Part shown: one piece after another, positions 1-6,395 of the stretch | How positions within the stretch are numbered: position 1 is the stretch's first letter | Layout: each line of letters begins with the position of its first letter | Notes under the pieces: generated by a model | Databases searched by the model: none | Seen by the model: the letters and a program-made list of their open reading frames with translations, nothing else | Told to the model about the DNA's origin: nothing | Made by a program: the position numbers and the translations under genes | Origin: Euryarchaeota archaeon UBA175 | Lineage (GTDB): Archaea; Thermoplasmatota; Poseidoniia; Poseidoniales; Thalassarchaeaceae | Length of the DNA: 8,785 bases | NCBI GenBank assembly: GCA_002497895.1 | Contig: DAFD01000047.1 | Span: 3,121 to 11,905 of the forward strand | Reading direction: 5' to 3'

Positions 1-513
1 CGTGCTTTGATTACTAATCCAAAGCTTATTCTCGCCGACGAACCAACGGGAGCTCTTGATCCAATAACTAGTCGTGAGGTTCTTGATTTGTTCAAGAAAC
101 TGCACAAAGAGGAAGACGTCGCTTTCCTATTAGTGACCCACAATAGGGAAGTCGCATCGTTCTGTGAGCGTTCTCTAGAGTTACGAGAAGGTCGCTTCAT
201 CGCTCAACATGGTACAGATGTCGATATCGGGGATTTATCCGGTTCAAGGGAGTTAATCATCGACGATACAGGAACCGTCACCTTACCCCCTGATGTCTTA
301 CTCAAGGTCGGAGGTCCGGGCCGATTCGAGATGCAAGATCTCGAGAGGGATTTGATGCATCTTGAAAGGGTAGATGATGAGAAGATTGATGTCTCAGAAA
401 CTCAACAATTCGTTCTATCACTAACCTGCCCTGCCTGCAAGCACAATTATGGAGATAGCGAAGAACAGCAATGTCCTGATTGTGGTTCTAGTAGGCCGAT
501 GGTGCAAGCATAA
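1..513 (+). CDS. ABC transporter ATP-binding protein, LolD/MacB-like, with C-terminal zinc ribbon (5' truncated)
   Basis: This is the C-terminal 170 residues of an ATPase that powers an ABC transporter at the cytoplasmic membrane face. The fragment opens inside the Walker B region: residues 12-20 read LADEPTGAL, followed by the D-loop Asp, a signature typical of the LolD/MacB/FtsE group. The switch histidine lies in VTHN (about residues 46-49). Walker A and the ABC signature lie outside the window. After the usual end of the domain (about residue 68, REGRF) there is an extra tail of roughly 100 residues. Its middle part (IDDTGTVTLPPDVLLKVGG) resembles the looped-hinge AbrB/SpoVT pattern, and its end has a CPxC-x11-CPxC zinc ribbon (C143, C146, C158, C161 of the fragment). 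The ATPase call is firm. The substrate is unknown: the family includes lipoprotein release, macrolide and peptide exporters. The AbrB likeness is my inference. Confidence 0.9.
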   Translation, partial: RALITNPKLILADEPTGALDPITSREVLDLFKKLHKEEDVAFLLVTHNREVASFCERSLELREGRFIAQHGTDVDIGDLSGSRELIIDDTGTVTLPPDVLLKVGGPGRFEMQDLERDLMHLERVDDEKIDVSETQQFVLSLTCPACKHNYGDSEEQQCPDCGSSRPMVQA

Positions 514-525
514 TTCTGCTCAAGA

Positions 526-544
526 GATGGGGCTTCTCCCCATC
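526..544 (+). terminator. stem-loop after the ABC ATPase gene
   Basis: A perfect 7-bp stem (GATGGGG, 526-532, with CCCCATC, 538-544) closes a 5-base loop 12 bases after the ABC ATPase stop codon. It could mark the 3' end of that transcript or stabilise it. No T-run follows, so it does not match the usual archaeal oligo-T terminator and the call is weak. Confidence 0.3.
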
Positions 545-545
545 G

Positions 546-554
546 TTGATATCG
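546..554 (+). promoter_or_regulatory. TATA-like box of the symporter gene
   Basis: TTGATATCG is centred about 27 bp before the ATG at 577. No Shine-Dalgarno sequence precedes that ATG. The spacing fits an archaeal promoter giving a leaderless transcript that starts at or next to the start codon. The match to the archaeal TATA consensus is only moderate, so this rests on position together with the missing ribosome binding site. Confidence 0.4.
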
Positions 555-557
555 CCC

Positions 558-576
558 CGGCTCACGCAGTGAGCCG
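558..576. promoter_or_regulatory. 8-3-8 inverted repeat, candidate operator of the symporter gene
   Basis: CGGCTCAC (558-565) and GTGAGCCG (569-576) form a perfect inverted repeat around GCA. It lies between the TATA-like box and the start codon at 577. A third half-site, CGGCTCA, recurs in direct orientation at 594-600 inside the gene. In archaea, repressors often bind between TATA and start and block polymerase recruitment, so an operator is the natural reading. If transcription instead starts upstream, the same bases would form an RNA hairpin touching the start codon. Confidence 0.45.
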
Positions 577-2664
577 ATGGACCTCATCCTCATCGGCTCA
601 TTCTTGCTATTCATGACTGCTTTTGCAGGCATTGGTCTAGCAAGTATGTGGGTCAAGGAGGACACGACAGATGACTACCTCGTGGCAGGTCGTGGAATGC
701 ATCCAGCATTGGCTGCATTATCTGCGGTTAGTACATGGAATAGTGGCTACATGTTCATCGGTTTCATTGGATTTACTTTCACCATGGGCTATTCCATAAT
801 GTGGATCGGAGTCGGCTCAATGATAGGGCAAATAGTAGCCTGGGTTTGGTTGTACAAATTTATCCAGCAATCAGCAAATGAACGTGGTATACGTTCACTT
901 TCCTCTCTCGTTTCCGAGGTTACGGGTTCTCCCGAGGCAAAACTCGCCGCTATGCTTTCTATTCTATTCCTGTCAGTATATGCAGCGGCTCAACTCACCA
1001 GTGGCGGTAAGGCGCTATACGTTATGTTGGGCTGGTCAGAGGTAGTTGGCATTCTCATCGGATTCGTTCTAGTTGTTGCTTACTGTTATGCGGGCGGAAT
1101 CCGCGCTTCGATTTGGACCGACGCAGCCCAATCGAGTGTGATGATCGTCGGCTCGAGCTTACTATGCTGGGTAGCGATGCAAGAGATCGGTGGATTCGGT
1201 GGATTGCACGATGGTTTGGCTGCTCAGGACGCGAATCTCACGAGTATAGTTCCAGCTGATCTCGGGTTGGGTGTTTCGCTGTGGGTGTTTGCATTTTTCT
1301 TGGGTGGTCTGAGCGTCGCTGGACAGCCTCAGGTTGTGACTCGGGTGATGACTCTCGGGACAGACGAAGATCGCAAGACAGCGATGTTGTGGTTCTTCGC
1401 TTGGCAAACTCCATTCCTCGTGATTATGGTGATAATCGGTCTGGCGAGTCGGGTGGTTTTCACTGGGACCGAGTTCGACCCAGAACTTGGATTACCGATG
1501 TTAGCGATGGAAACTCTCGGACCGTTCTGGGTCGGCTTAATTCTAGCATCCATATTTGCTGCGACAATGTCGACAGCCGACAGTCAAGTGCTCGCTTGTA
1601 CCGCAGCATTCACTGATGACATCATGCCTGAAATCAGCCAAGATCACAAGAAAACTAAGATTGTGACGTTGGTAGTGGCTGCCTTTGCCACAGCAATTTC
1701 GATTTTCGGTTTGTATGTGCCCGGAGGTGACTCGGTATTCACTCTGGTAGTACTTGCTGTCTACGGGCTAGGCTCGATTTTCGTGCCGATTTTGATTATC
1801 CGTTGGGCTGGATACGAGCCAGATACTACCCACACGATGGCGATGATGGTAGCTGCTTTGACAGGCGTAATTGCTTGGAGGCTGTTAGGATTGAACGATG
1901 AGGTATTCGAATCGATTCCAGGAATGGGAGCGGCTTTCATCACACACTTCGTAATGCATCAATTACGCAATTCCGATGTCTCGCCGCTGGGACGTTACGA
2001 ATTGCCCGACACTCGAACACTAGCGGTTGGCGCACTGGTAATTCTAGCACCAGTTACTGTAGTAGAGGCAACCTATGCCTTCGCTGGACCGGATTCAATG
2101 GAATCAGGCGGAGGTCCACCGGGTGATTGGCTTGTTGATGCGAGTTTCTCAAGCGAGCAATTGGCTGATGGTATCGAGTATGTGAATGATGGAGAGAACT
2201 TGACTATCGATATGCACACTGATTCTGTAGACGATGCAGATGATCTGAATATCGTAGGGGTTAGAGTCACTCTGACTTATTCAGAAGATGAAACCAGTGC
2301 TGGTCTAGGGTGTAACTTACCTGGTGCATCCAATCCTGATCCAGACACCATAACAGGAACAATGGTCCACAACGAACACAATACTTCAGCAAGTGGTCAG
2401 AACTCAGGTTCAGGGCCTTCCTCCCATCTAGTGGTTGTTGAGTGGTATAACGCATCGATGACTGGTAATGTTAGCGGCGTATCGAAATCAGATATCAACA
2501 ATGGACTAGACGTTGGAGATGCTGGTTTGGGTGCTTACTCTCTAGATATTACCGTAGTAGTTGACACCGGTGGAGGAGTGGGCTGTTCTCACACAGATGA
2601 TGGCGAAGAGGTGGAGTATTTGGTCGAACTAATTACTCTTGATTATACAATTGAAGCCGCTTGA
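577..2664 (+). CDS. sodium:solute symporter (SSS/PutP family) with extracellular C-terminal domain
   Basis: A 695-residue integral membrane protein that should import a small solute using the sodium gradient. Residues 1 to about 503 are the transporter. TM1 begins at the start, followed by DDYLVAGR (32-39) and the unwound-helix region LSAVSTWNSGYMF (about 48-60), both typical of PutP relatives. FAATMSTADSQ (327-337) places S332 and T333 where PutP has its Na2-site Ser340/Thr341. About 13-14 hydrophobic helices are visible, the last near 480-503. A Gly/Pro linker (about 510-516) leads to a hydrophilic, beta-rich tail to residue 695. The tail has two cysteines (C579, C670) able to pair and four N-glycosylation sequons (N541, N602, N625, N631), suggesting exposure outside the cell. 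I do not recognise the tail as a named family; PutP itself lacks one. ATG 577 is the first in-frame ATG after a stop at 547. The substrate cannot be read: proline, pantothenate, acetate and sugars are all possible. Confidence 0.9.
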   Translation: MDLILIGSFLLFMTAFAGIGLASMWVKEDTTDDYLVAGRGMHPALAALSAVSTWNSGYMFIGFIGFTFTMGYSIMWIGVGSMIGQIVAWVWLYKFIQQSANERGIRSLSSLVSEVTGSPEAKLAAMLSILFLSVYAAAQLTSGGKALYVMLGWSEVVGILIGFVLVVAYCYAGGIRASIWTDAAQSSVMIVGSSLLCWVAMQEIGGFGGLHDGLAAQDANLTSIVPADLGLGVSLWVFAFFLGGLSVAGQPQVVTRVMTLGTDEDRKTAMLWFFAWQTPFLVIMVIIGLASRVVFTGTEFDPELGLPMLAMETLGPFWVGLILASIFAATMSTADSQVLACTAAFTDDIMPEISQDHKKTKIVTLVVAAFATAISIFGLYVPGGDSVFTLVVLAVYGLGSIFVPILIIRWAGYEPDTTHTMAMMVAALTGVIAWRLLGLNDEVFESIPGMGAAFITHFVMHQLRNSDVSPLGRYELPDTRTLAVGALVILAPVTVVEATYAFAGPDSMESGGGPPGDWLVDASFSSEQLADGIEYVNDGENLTIDMHTDSVDDADDLNIVGVRVTLTYSEDETSAGLGCNLPGASNPDPDTITGTMVHNEHNTSASGQNSGSGPSSHLVVVEWYNASMTGNVSGVSKSDINNGLDVGDAGLGAYSLDITVVVDTGGGVGCSHTDDGEEVEYLVELITLDYTIEAA

Positions 2665-2675
2665 ACCTGAGAATT

Positions 2676-4139
2676 TCATCTGCGATAGTTCGGCGCTTCA
2701 CGGGTAATCTCGACATCGTGCACGTGAGATTCGGAGAGACCCGCGTTGGTGATCTTGACGAATTGGCAATTCTCGCGCATGGCTACGATGTCGCCGTTGC
2801 CGGTGTAGCCCATCGATGATCGTAGACCACCGACAAGTTGGTGCAAGACGTGTTCGACCGGGCCTCGAGCGGGAACTCTCCCTTCGATTCCTTCTGGGAC
2901 ATACTTGCTTGTGTCACCCTGCTCGGATTGGAAATACCTGTCATGTGCACCCTTGCTCATGGCTCCTACGCTTCCCATGCCACGGTATACCTTGTATGAG
3001 CGCCCTTGGTAGAGAATGACTTCTCCTGGTGCTTCGTCTGTTCCGGCGAGGACGCTTCCGACCATTACGCAGTCAGCGCCGGCAGCGATTGCCTTGGCGA
3101 TATCACCGCTAAACTTGATGCCGCCGTCTGCGATTACTGGAATGCTAGCTTTCTTGCAGACGGCTACAACTGATTGTACGGCTGTGAGTTGTGGGACCCC
3201 GACTCCCGAGACGATACGGGTTGTGCAGATTGATCCGGGTCCGATGCCGACCTTGATGGCGTTCGCACCTGCTGAGATGAGTGCTTCTGCAGCTGCTCCA
3301 GTTGCTACGTTTCCTGCAATAATCTGTGCGTCTGGGCCCGCCAGTTCACGGATTTGGGCGACGGTGTGGAGGACTCCGTGAGAGTGGCCGTGGGCTGTAT
3401 CGACTACTACAACGTCGGCGCCGGCTTCGAAGAGTGCCATCGCTCGCTCGATACCCTTCTCACCGGTACCGGTTGCTGCTGCTACGCGTAGGCGGCCGTG
3501 CTCGTCCTTGCAGGAATCCGGGTTGTCGCGGCTGCGCTGGATGTCTCGCACGGTCATCATGCCTGTACACCTTCCGTTGCTGTCAACGACGAGGAGTTTC
3601 TCGATTCGGTGTTGGTGTAGGAGTTTCTTTGCGACTTCGGGGTTGACGTGTTCGGGAACCGTTACGAGATCTGTAGTCATCATTTCCGAGACGAGGATGC
3701 TATCGTCGGCTACGAAGCGGATGTCGCGGTTGGTGATGATGCCGACGAGTTTGTCTTCTTCGTCGACTACCGGTAGTCCGGAGAAGCCGTGCCTTTCCTT
3801 TAGCGCGCGCAGCTCACCGATTGTGGTTTCTGGTGTGACCATGATAGGGTCGAGCACCAAGCCTGACTCAAATCGCTTGACTGTGTTGACCTTGGCTGCC
3901 TGGTCCTCAATACTCATGTTTCGGTGGATTACTCCAATTCCGCCGGCTTGGGCGATAGCGATGGCCATGCGAGATTCTGTCACTGTGTCCATCGCCGCAG
4001 ACATAATTGGGATATTGAGACCGATGGTGTTGGTCAGCTTCGTCTTGAGGTCAACCTCGGCTGGAAGAACAGCCGACTCAGCAGGCAACAGAAGGACATC
4101 GTCGAAGGTCAATGCCTCGGGTATGGTGTTGCTCGCCAT
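2676..4139 (-). CDS. guaB: IMP dehydrogenase
   Basis: Converts IMP to XMP with NAD+, the committed step of GMP synthesis; a cytosolic homotetramer. The 487-residue length is normal for the full two-part enzyme. The barrel begins with [10 protein letters not shown] (10-19). Two CBS domains are inserted at about 97-150 and 153-205 and usually sense adenine/guanine nucleotides. The catalytic loop GSICTTR carries the nucleophile C305. The phosphate/NAD glycine segment GMGS is at 387-390. The flap has R401-Y402, followed by EGIEGRVP; these numbers match the E. coli enzyme. All key residues are present, so it should be active. Its stop lies 11 bp from the symporter stop (convergent). The start ATG has no Shine-Dalgarno sequence but a TATA-like box about 25 bp away, suggesting a leaderless mRNA. 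A hand count of 3241-3300 gives 60% G+C, clearly above the YbjQ genes. Confidence 0.98.
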   Translation of the reverse strand: MASNTIPEALTFDDVLLLPAESAVLPAEVDLKTKLTNTIGLNIPIMSAAMDTVTESRMAIAIAQAGGIGVIHRNMSIEDQAAKVNTVKRFESGLVLDPIMVTPETTIGELRALKERHGFSGLPVVDEEDKLVGIITNRDIRFVADDSILVSEMMTTDLVTVPEHVNPEVAKKLLHQHRIEKLLVVDSNGRCTGMMTVRDIQRSRDNPDSCKDEHGRLRVAAATGTGEKGIERAMALFEAGADVVVVDTAHGHSHGVLHTVAQIRELAGPDAQIIAGNVATGAAAEALISAGANAIKVGIGPGSICTTRIVSGVGVPQLTAVQSVVAVCKKASIPVIADGGIKFSGDIAKAIAAGADCVMVGSVLAGTDEAPGEVILYQGRSYKVYRGMGSVGAMSKGAHDRYFQSEQGDTSKYVPEGIEGRVPARGPVEHVLHQLVGGLRSSMGYTGNGDIVAMRENCQFVKITNAGLSESHVHDVEITREAPNYRR

Positions 4140-4160
4140 TAGAGATGGCCCATGCCGGCC

Positions 4161-4169
4161 GTATATGAA
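4161..4169 (-). promoter_or_regulatory. TATA-like box of guaB
   Basis: Read on the minus strand the bases are TTCATATAC, centred about 25-26 bp upstream of the guaB ATG (4137-4139). No purine-rich ribosome binding site lies between. The distance is what archaeal TBP/TFB promoters need to start transcription at the start codon itself. The element is nearly symmetric (TATATGAA on the plus strand), so it could also serve the divergent protease gene, although that would give a leader of about 110 bases. Confidence 0.5.
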
Positions 4170-4268
4170 CGATTCGCGCAGTCAGAATTCGACACAAATC
4201 TACATCCATTCGACTACTTTCACTTCCGTTGACGCAACCTCCCAAGCGAGGGTTTCAAGAAGGGTTGT

Positions 4269-4288
4269 CGGCCGCCCGCGGCCGGAGG
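4269..4288 (+). promoter_or_regulatory. GC hairpin abutting the Shine-Dalgarno site of the RimB-like gene
   Basis: CGGCCG (4269-4274) and CGGCCG (4279-4284) can form a 6-bp GC-only stem with a 4-base loop. The stem's last base is the first G of a strong GGAGG Shine-Dalgarno site (4284-4288), seven bases before the ATG at 4296. The SD supports this start choice. The stem could limit ribosome access, which is an inference. Confidence 0.45.
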
Positions 4289-4295
4289 AATCTGC

Positions 4296-4739
4296 ATGCG
4301 CGCGCGCACCGTACTCGGTTGGAGAGAATGGATTGGTCTTCCCGAATTGGAAAGCGGGGCGACATTGGCAAAGATGGATACCGGTGCGTGGTCGAATACT
4401 CTCCACGCCGAAGAGATCAGCCTCATCGATAACGGCGTGGAGCGCATCGTCAAGTTCCGCCTATGCAAGAATGGAAACTGGATCGAGCGCCCGCTCCATG
4501 AGTGGCGTAGAGTGCGCGACACCGGTGGTCACGACACCCTGCGCCCAGTCATTAGAACCACACTCGAAGTCGCAGGTGAGGATCACGATATCCAAATCTG
4601 CTTACAAGATCGTTCTCGAATGCGCCACAGAATCATTCTAGGTCGACGCTTCCTCAAAGGATTCGTAATAGATCCCTCTGAAGAATGCCTTCACCCTAAG
4701 CAGAGAACAGTTCCTCGAATTAGAGAAATCTTTGATTGA
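4296..4739 (+). CDS. RimB-like retropepsin-fold protease (DUF785, annotated as ATP-dependent zinc protease family)
   Basis: A 147-residue cytosolic protein. Family hallmarks in order: LGWREWIGLPEL (7-18); AKMDTGAWSNTLHA (25-38), where D28 in D-T-G-A is the expected catalytic aspartate of an aspartic-protease-like half; the conserved TLRPVI stretch (81-86); and MRHRIILGRRFL (109-120) near the end. Length is normal for the family. Despite the database name, the fold is retropepsin-like and dimerisation would supply the second aspartate. In bacteria such as Pseudomonas the relative RimB works with RimK, the ATP-grasp enzyme that adds glutamates to ribosomal protein S6. No RimK-like gene is in this window, so the target here is unknown. 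It is divergent from guaB, with 156 bp between starts. The strong SD at 4284-4288 fixes the start. Confidence 0.88.
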   Translation: MRARTVLGWREWIGLPELESGATLAKMDTGAWSNTLHAEEISLIDNGVERIVKFRLCKNGNWIERPLHEWRRVRDTGGHDTLRPVIRTTLEVAGEDHDIQICLQDRSRMRHRIILGRRFLKGFVIDPSEECLHPKQRTVPRIREIFD

Positions 4740-4784
4740 TAATGGATAACAAAACTTCATTCTCATCCTTCACTTCGGAGTATC

Positions 4785-5123
4785 ATGAATCAAGGTCTAC
4801 CATCCTCAATAATTATGGTGAGTACAGAAGAAGTCCCTGGAAGAAAAACCGTCAAAACATTGGGAGTTGTTAGCGGCTCAACGGTTAGAGCAAAGCACGT
4901 AGGAAAAGACATTTTTGCAGGTTTGAAAAATATAGTAGGCGGTGAACTAAAGGCTTACACAGAACTTCTTGGAGAATCAAGAGATGAAGCCGTTCAGAGA
5001 ATGTTGCAAGAGGCCGTTGGAAGAGGGGCCAATGCAGTTGTAAATGTCAGAATGGCAACAAGTGCAATCACACCAGGTGCAGCTGAAATTCTTGCTTATG
5101 GAACAGCAGTTCTTGTAGAGTGA
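4785..5123 (+). CDS. YbjQ/UPF0145 family protein, soluble
   Basis: A 112-residue protein of the YbjQ family (DUF74, often labelled heavy-metal-binding on thin evidence). Characteristic stretches are VVSGSTV (28-34), DIFAGLKNIVGGELKAY (42-58), ARG/GANAVVNVRM-like (81-90) and the closing AYGTAVLVE (104-112). Known structures in the family are small alpha/beta proteins that assemble into rings, usually pentamers; the biochemical role is unsettled. The start at 4785 has a short GGAG four bases away (4777-4780). The core resembles proteins that begin near M11 (nt 4815), but that ATG lacks an SD. All six arginine codons are AGA and G+C is low (22 of 60 bases at 4921-4980), unlike guaB, which hints at transfer. 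The stop at 5121-5123 overlaps the SD of the next YbjQ gene, so the two are very likely one operon. Confidence 0.88.
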   Translation: MNQGLPSSIIMVSTEEVPGRKTVKTLGVVSGSTVRAKHVGKDIFAGLKNIVGGELKAYTELLGESRDEAVQRMLQEAVGRGANAVVNVRMATSAITPGAAEILAYGTAVLVE

Positions 5124-5128
5124 GGTGA
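5122..5128 (+). promoter_or_regulatory. Shine-Dalgarno site of the membrane YbjQ gene
   Basis: GAGGTGA lies five bases before the ATG at 5134 and overlaps the previous gene's stop codon (5121-5123). It is an excellent match to the archaeal anti-SD. It decides against the in-frame GTG at 5125, which lies inside the SD, and it supports translational coupling of the two YbjQ genes. Confidence 0.75.
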
Positions 5129-5133
5129 CTAAA

Positions 5134-5637
5134 ATGGAACTATGGGAAGTCTTAGGACTCTTGTTTGTGTTCCTTGCATTAACCGTTGCACTTTTTGGTC
5201 CAGTTTCATTCCTTGTTTCAATGATTTTCAGTCGCCGTAAGCATAGGAAAATGGTTGACAATGTGATGGAAAGAGCCTCTGATACTGTAACTAAATACGG
5301 CAGAGATCCTCTAACAAATACCAAAACCCCATTTGGAAATAATCAGATAACTCAAGCAAAGATGATTCAAGCAAATTTTGTCGTAGGTCCGGGTTGGTGG
5401 AATCAATGGATAGCATCATGGCACACACTATTCGGTGGAAATATCACTTCTTTCGATGATGTTTTGATGCTGGCTCGTCAAGAAGTTCTCCAGTCACTTA
5501 GAGACAAAGCATCAGAAGATGGCTTCGATGAAGTAGTAAATGTTAGACTTGAGAGTGCACGACTAACTTATCTAGCAAAGAAGTCTAACAAATATATCGA
5601 GATCTTTGCCTATGGCACCGCAATAAAATACGCATGA
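5134..5637 (+). CDS. YbjQ/UPF0145 family protein with N-terminal membrane anchor
   Basis: A 167-residue protein taking ATG 5134 as start. Residues 6-32 form one hydrophobic helix (LLFVFLALTVALF and on), followed by a basic patch SRRKHRK (33-39) that should stay in the cytosol. A linker of about 35 residues follows, rich in polar residues. The YbjQ core covers about 76-165: FVVGPGW (82-88), LFGGNITSFDDVLMLARQEV (99-118), DEVVNVRLESARL (132-144) and FAYGTAIKY (158-166). The family is normally a soluble domain of about 105 residues, so the membrane-tethered form is the odd part. It follows the soluble paralogue with only 10 bases between stop and start, suggesting a mixed ring docked at the membrane, which is inference. 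G+C is low (23 of 60 at 5281-5340). Function is otherwise unknown. Confidence 0.87.
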   Translation: MELWEVLGLLFVFLALTVALFGPVSFLVSMIFSRRKHRKMVDNVMERASDTVTKYGRDPLTNTKTPFGNNQITQAKMIQANFVVGPGWWNQWIASWHTLFGGNITSFDDVLMLARQEVLQSLRDKASEDGFDEVVNVRLESARLTYLAKKSNKYIEIFAYGTAIKYA

Positions 5638-5654
5638 GAATGATTGCAAGCCAA

Positions 5655-6245
5655 TCAATTCTGCTTACCTTCGATAGCAGCCAAAAGCATCCCGCCTGCC
5701 AGTACGACCCTCGGGTCGAACCCACCGCTTTGAGCACCTGTCACGGTCAGCCGTTGAACGATTGGATTCATCTTCTGAGTGTACTCGACGGAACCACCAC
5801 CATCGTTACCTCGGAGGTGGAATATCTGTGGGATCAGGATGTTGGCGAAGGGAACGAACCTGCGAATCAATCCCAATAAACCGCTGTCTTCTGACAATTC
5901 AGCGTATTCTTGGTCCTGCTGATCGAGCAATATGTACGTATCTTTGAACAAGGACTTCATCCCCTTTCGTTTGAAGGTACCGAGGCTCGAACCGGACTGT
6001 GCATCGACCACATCGTAGCCGGCGCTGAAATCCAAAATACTGCGCGCCTTGATGCTAATGAGTTCAGTGGTTTTTTTCTCATCCGTGTAAATGCGAATGT
6101 CTTCCTTCAATTTGAAAGCCTTCAATTCGCAGTATCCGAGTAATTCAGTCTGCGAATCATCCGTGTAGATGTGGAAGGCCTCTCCAAGAATTTTCAAGAC
6201 CTTTTTTCTAATCAGGTAAGTATCGGCTTCGAGTAGTGCCACCAT
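5655..6245 (-). CDS. LURP-one-related (LOR/YxjI-like) tubby-fold protein
   Basis: A 196-residue protein matching the LOR family, whose members form a 12-strand barrel around a central helix like Tubby and the phospholipid scramblases. Family-type pieces are YLIRKKVLKILGEAFHIYTDD (10-30, opening strands), FKLKEDIRIYTDEK (44-57), YDVVDAQSGSSLGTFKRKG (77-95), DTYILLDQQDQEYAELSEDS (102-121) and the C-terminal hydrophobic helix FDPRVVLAGGMLLAAI (176-191), which would be the buried core helix. Bacterial and plant relatives are poorly understood; membrane-lipid or stress-linked roles have been suggested. No membrane anchor is evident besides that core helix. The stop faces the YbjQ operon across 17 bp. 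The ATG has no SD but a TATA-like box about 26 bp upstream, so a leaderless mRNA is likely. Unlike the neighbouring YbjQ pair, its G+C is about 50% (30 of 60 at 5941-6000). Confidence 0.8.
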   Translation of the reverse strand: MVALLEADTYLIRKKVLKILGEAFHIYTDDSQTELLGYCELKAFKLKEDIRIYTDEKKTTELISIKARSILDFSAGYDVVDAQSGSSLGTFKRKGMKSLFKDTYILLDQQDQEYAELSEDSGLLGLIRRFVPFANILIPQIFHLRGNDGGGSVEYTQKMNPIVQRLTVTGAQSGGFDPRVVLAGGMLLAAIEGKQN

Positions 6246-6268
6246 GATTTGTGCGGTACTTCAATTGC

Positions 6269-6277
6269 GATAAACCC
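6269..6277 (-). promoter_or_regulatory. TATA-like box of the LOR gene
   Basis: On the minus strand the bases read GGTTTATCG, centred about 27 bp upstream of the LOR ATG (6243-6245). No ribosome binding site lies between. The placement equals that of the guaB and symporter boxes, and the shared spacing is the main support. Confidence 0.45.
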
Positions 6278-6298
6278 AATGCCGGCGGCGCTTTTTCC

Positions 6299-6305
6299 AA
6301 AAATA
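6299..6305 (+). promoter_or_regulatory. possible TATA element of taw1
   Basis: AAAAATA is the only strongly A/T stretch in the 150-bp divergent region that is oriented for taw1. A start about 26 bases on would give a leader of roughly 65 bases containing the SD at 6384. It is a weak match. Confidence 0.25.
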
Positions 6306-6383
6306 CCGTGCGAGCGGAATCATTCAAGACACAACGTCCTCACGCGCAGTCCCTGACGCGACCCCATTGTGGTGTTCGAAGTC

Positions 6384-6387
6384 GGAG
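6384..6387 (+). promoter_or_regulatory. Shine-Dalgarno site that sets the taw1 start
   Basis: GGAG stands eight bases before the ATG at 6396. The upstream in-frame GTG at 6369 has no SD and no TATA at leaderless distance, so 6396 is the better start. Confidence 0.6.
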
Positions 6388-6395
6388 CTGATCCA

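Noticed and set aside
4220..4522. Minus-strand 100-codon frame opposite the RimB-like gene
   Set aside because: It is the shadow of a gene with clear family motifs and a strong SD, and shows no recognisable protein features.
3508..4641. A 377-codon open frame on the plus strand across guaB and into the RimB-like gene
   Set aside because: It is antisense to guaB, which has every catalytic residue, and in a different frame from the RimB-like gene. Its product is low in complexity and matches no family; it follows from the high G+C of guaB codons.
5125..5133. GTG at 5125 as start of the membrane YbjQ gene
   Set aside because: It sits inside the GAGGTGA Shine-Dalgarno site that serves ATG 5134.
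6369..6395. GTG at 6369 as the taw1 start
   Set aside because: No SD or leaderless-distance TATA supports it. ATG 6396 has GGAG eight bases upstream and gives the usual N-terminus length before the first cysteine.
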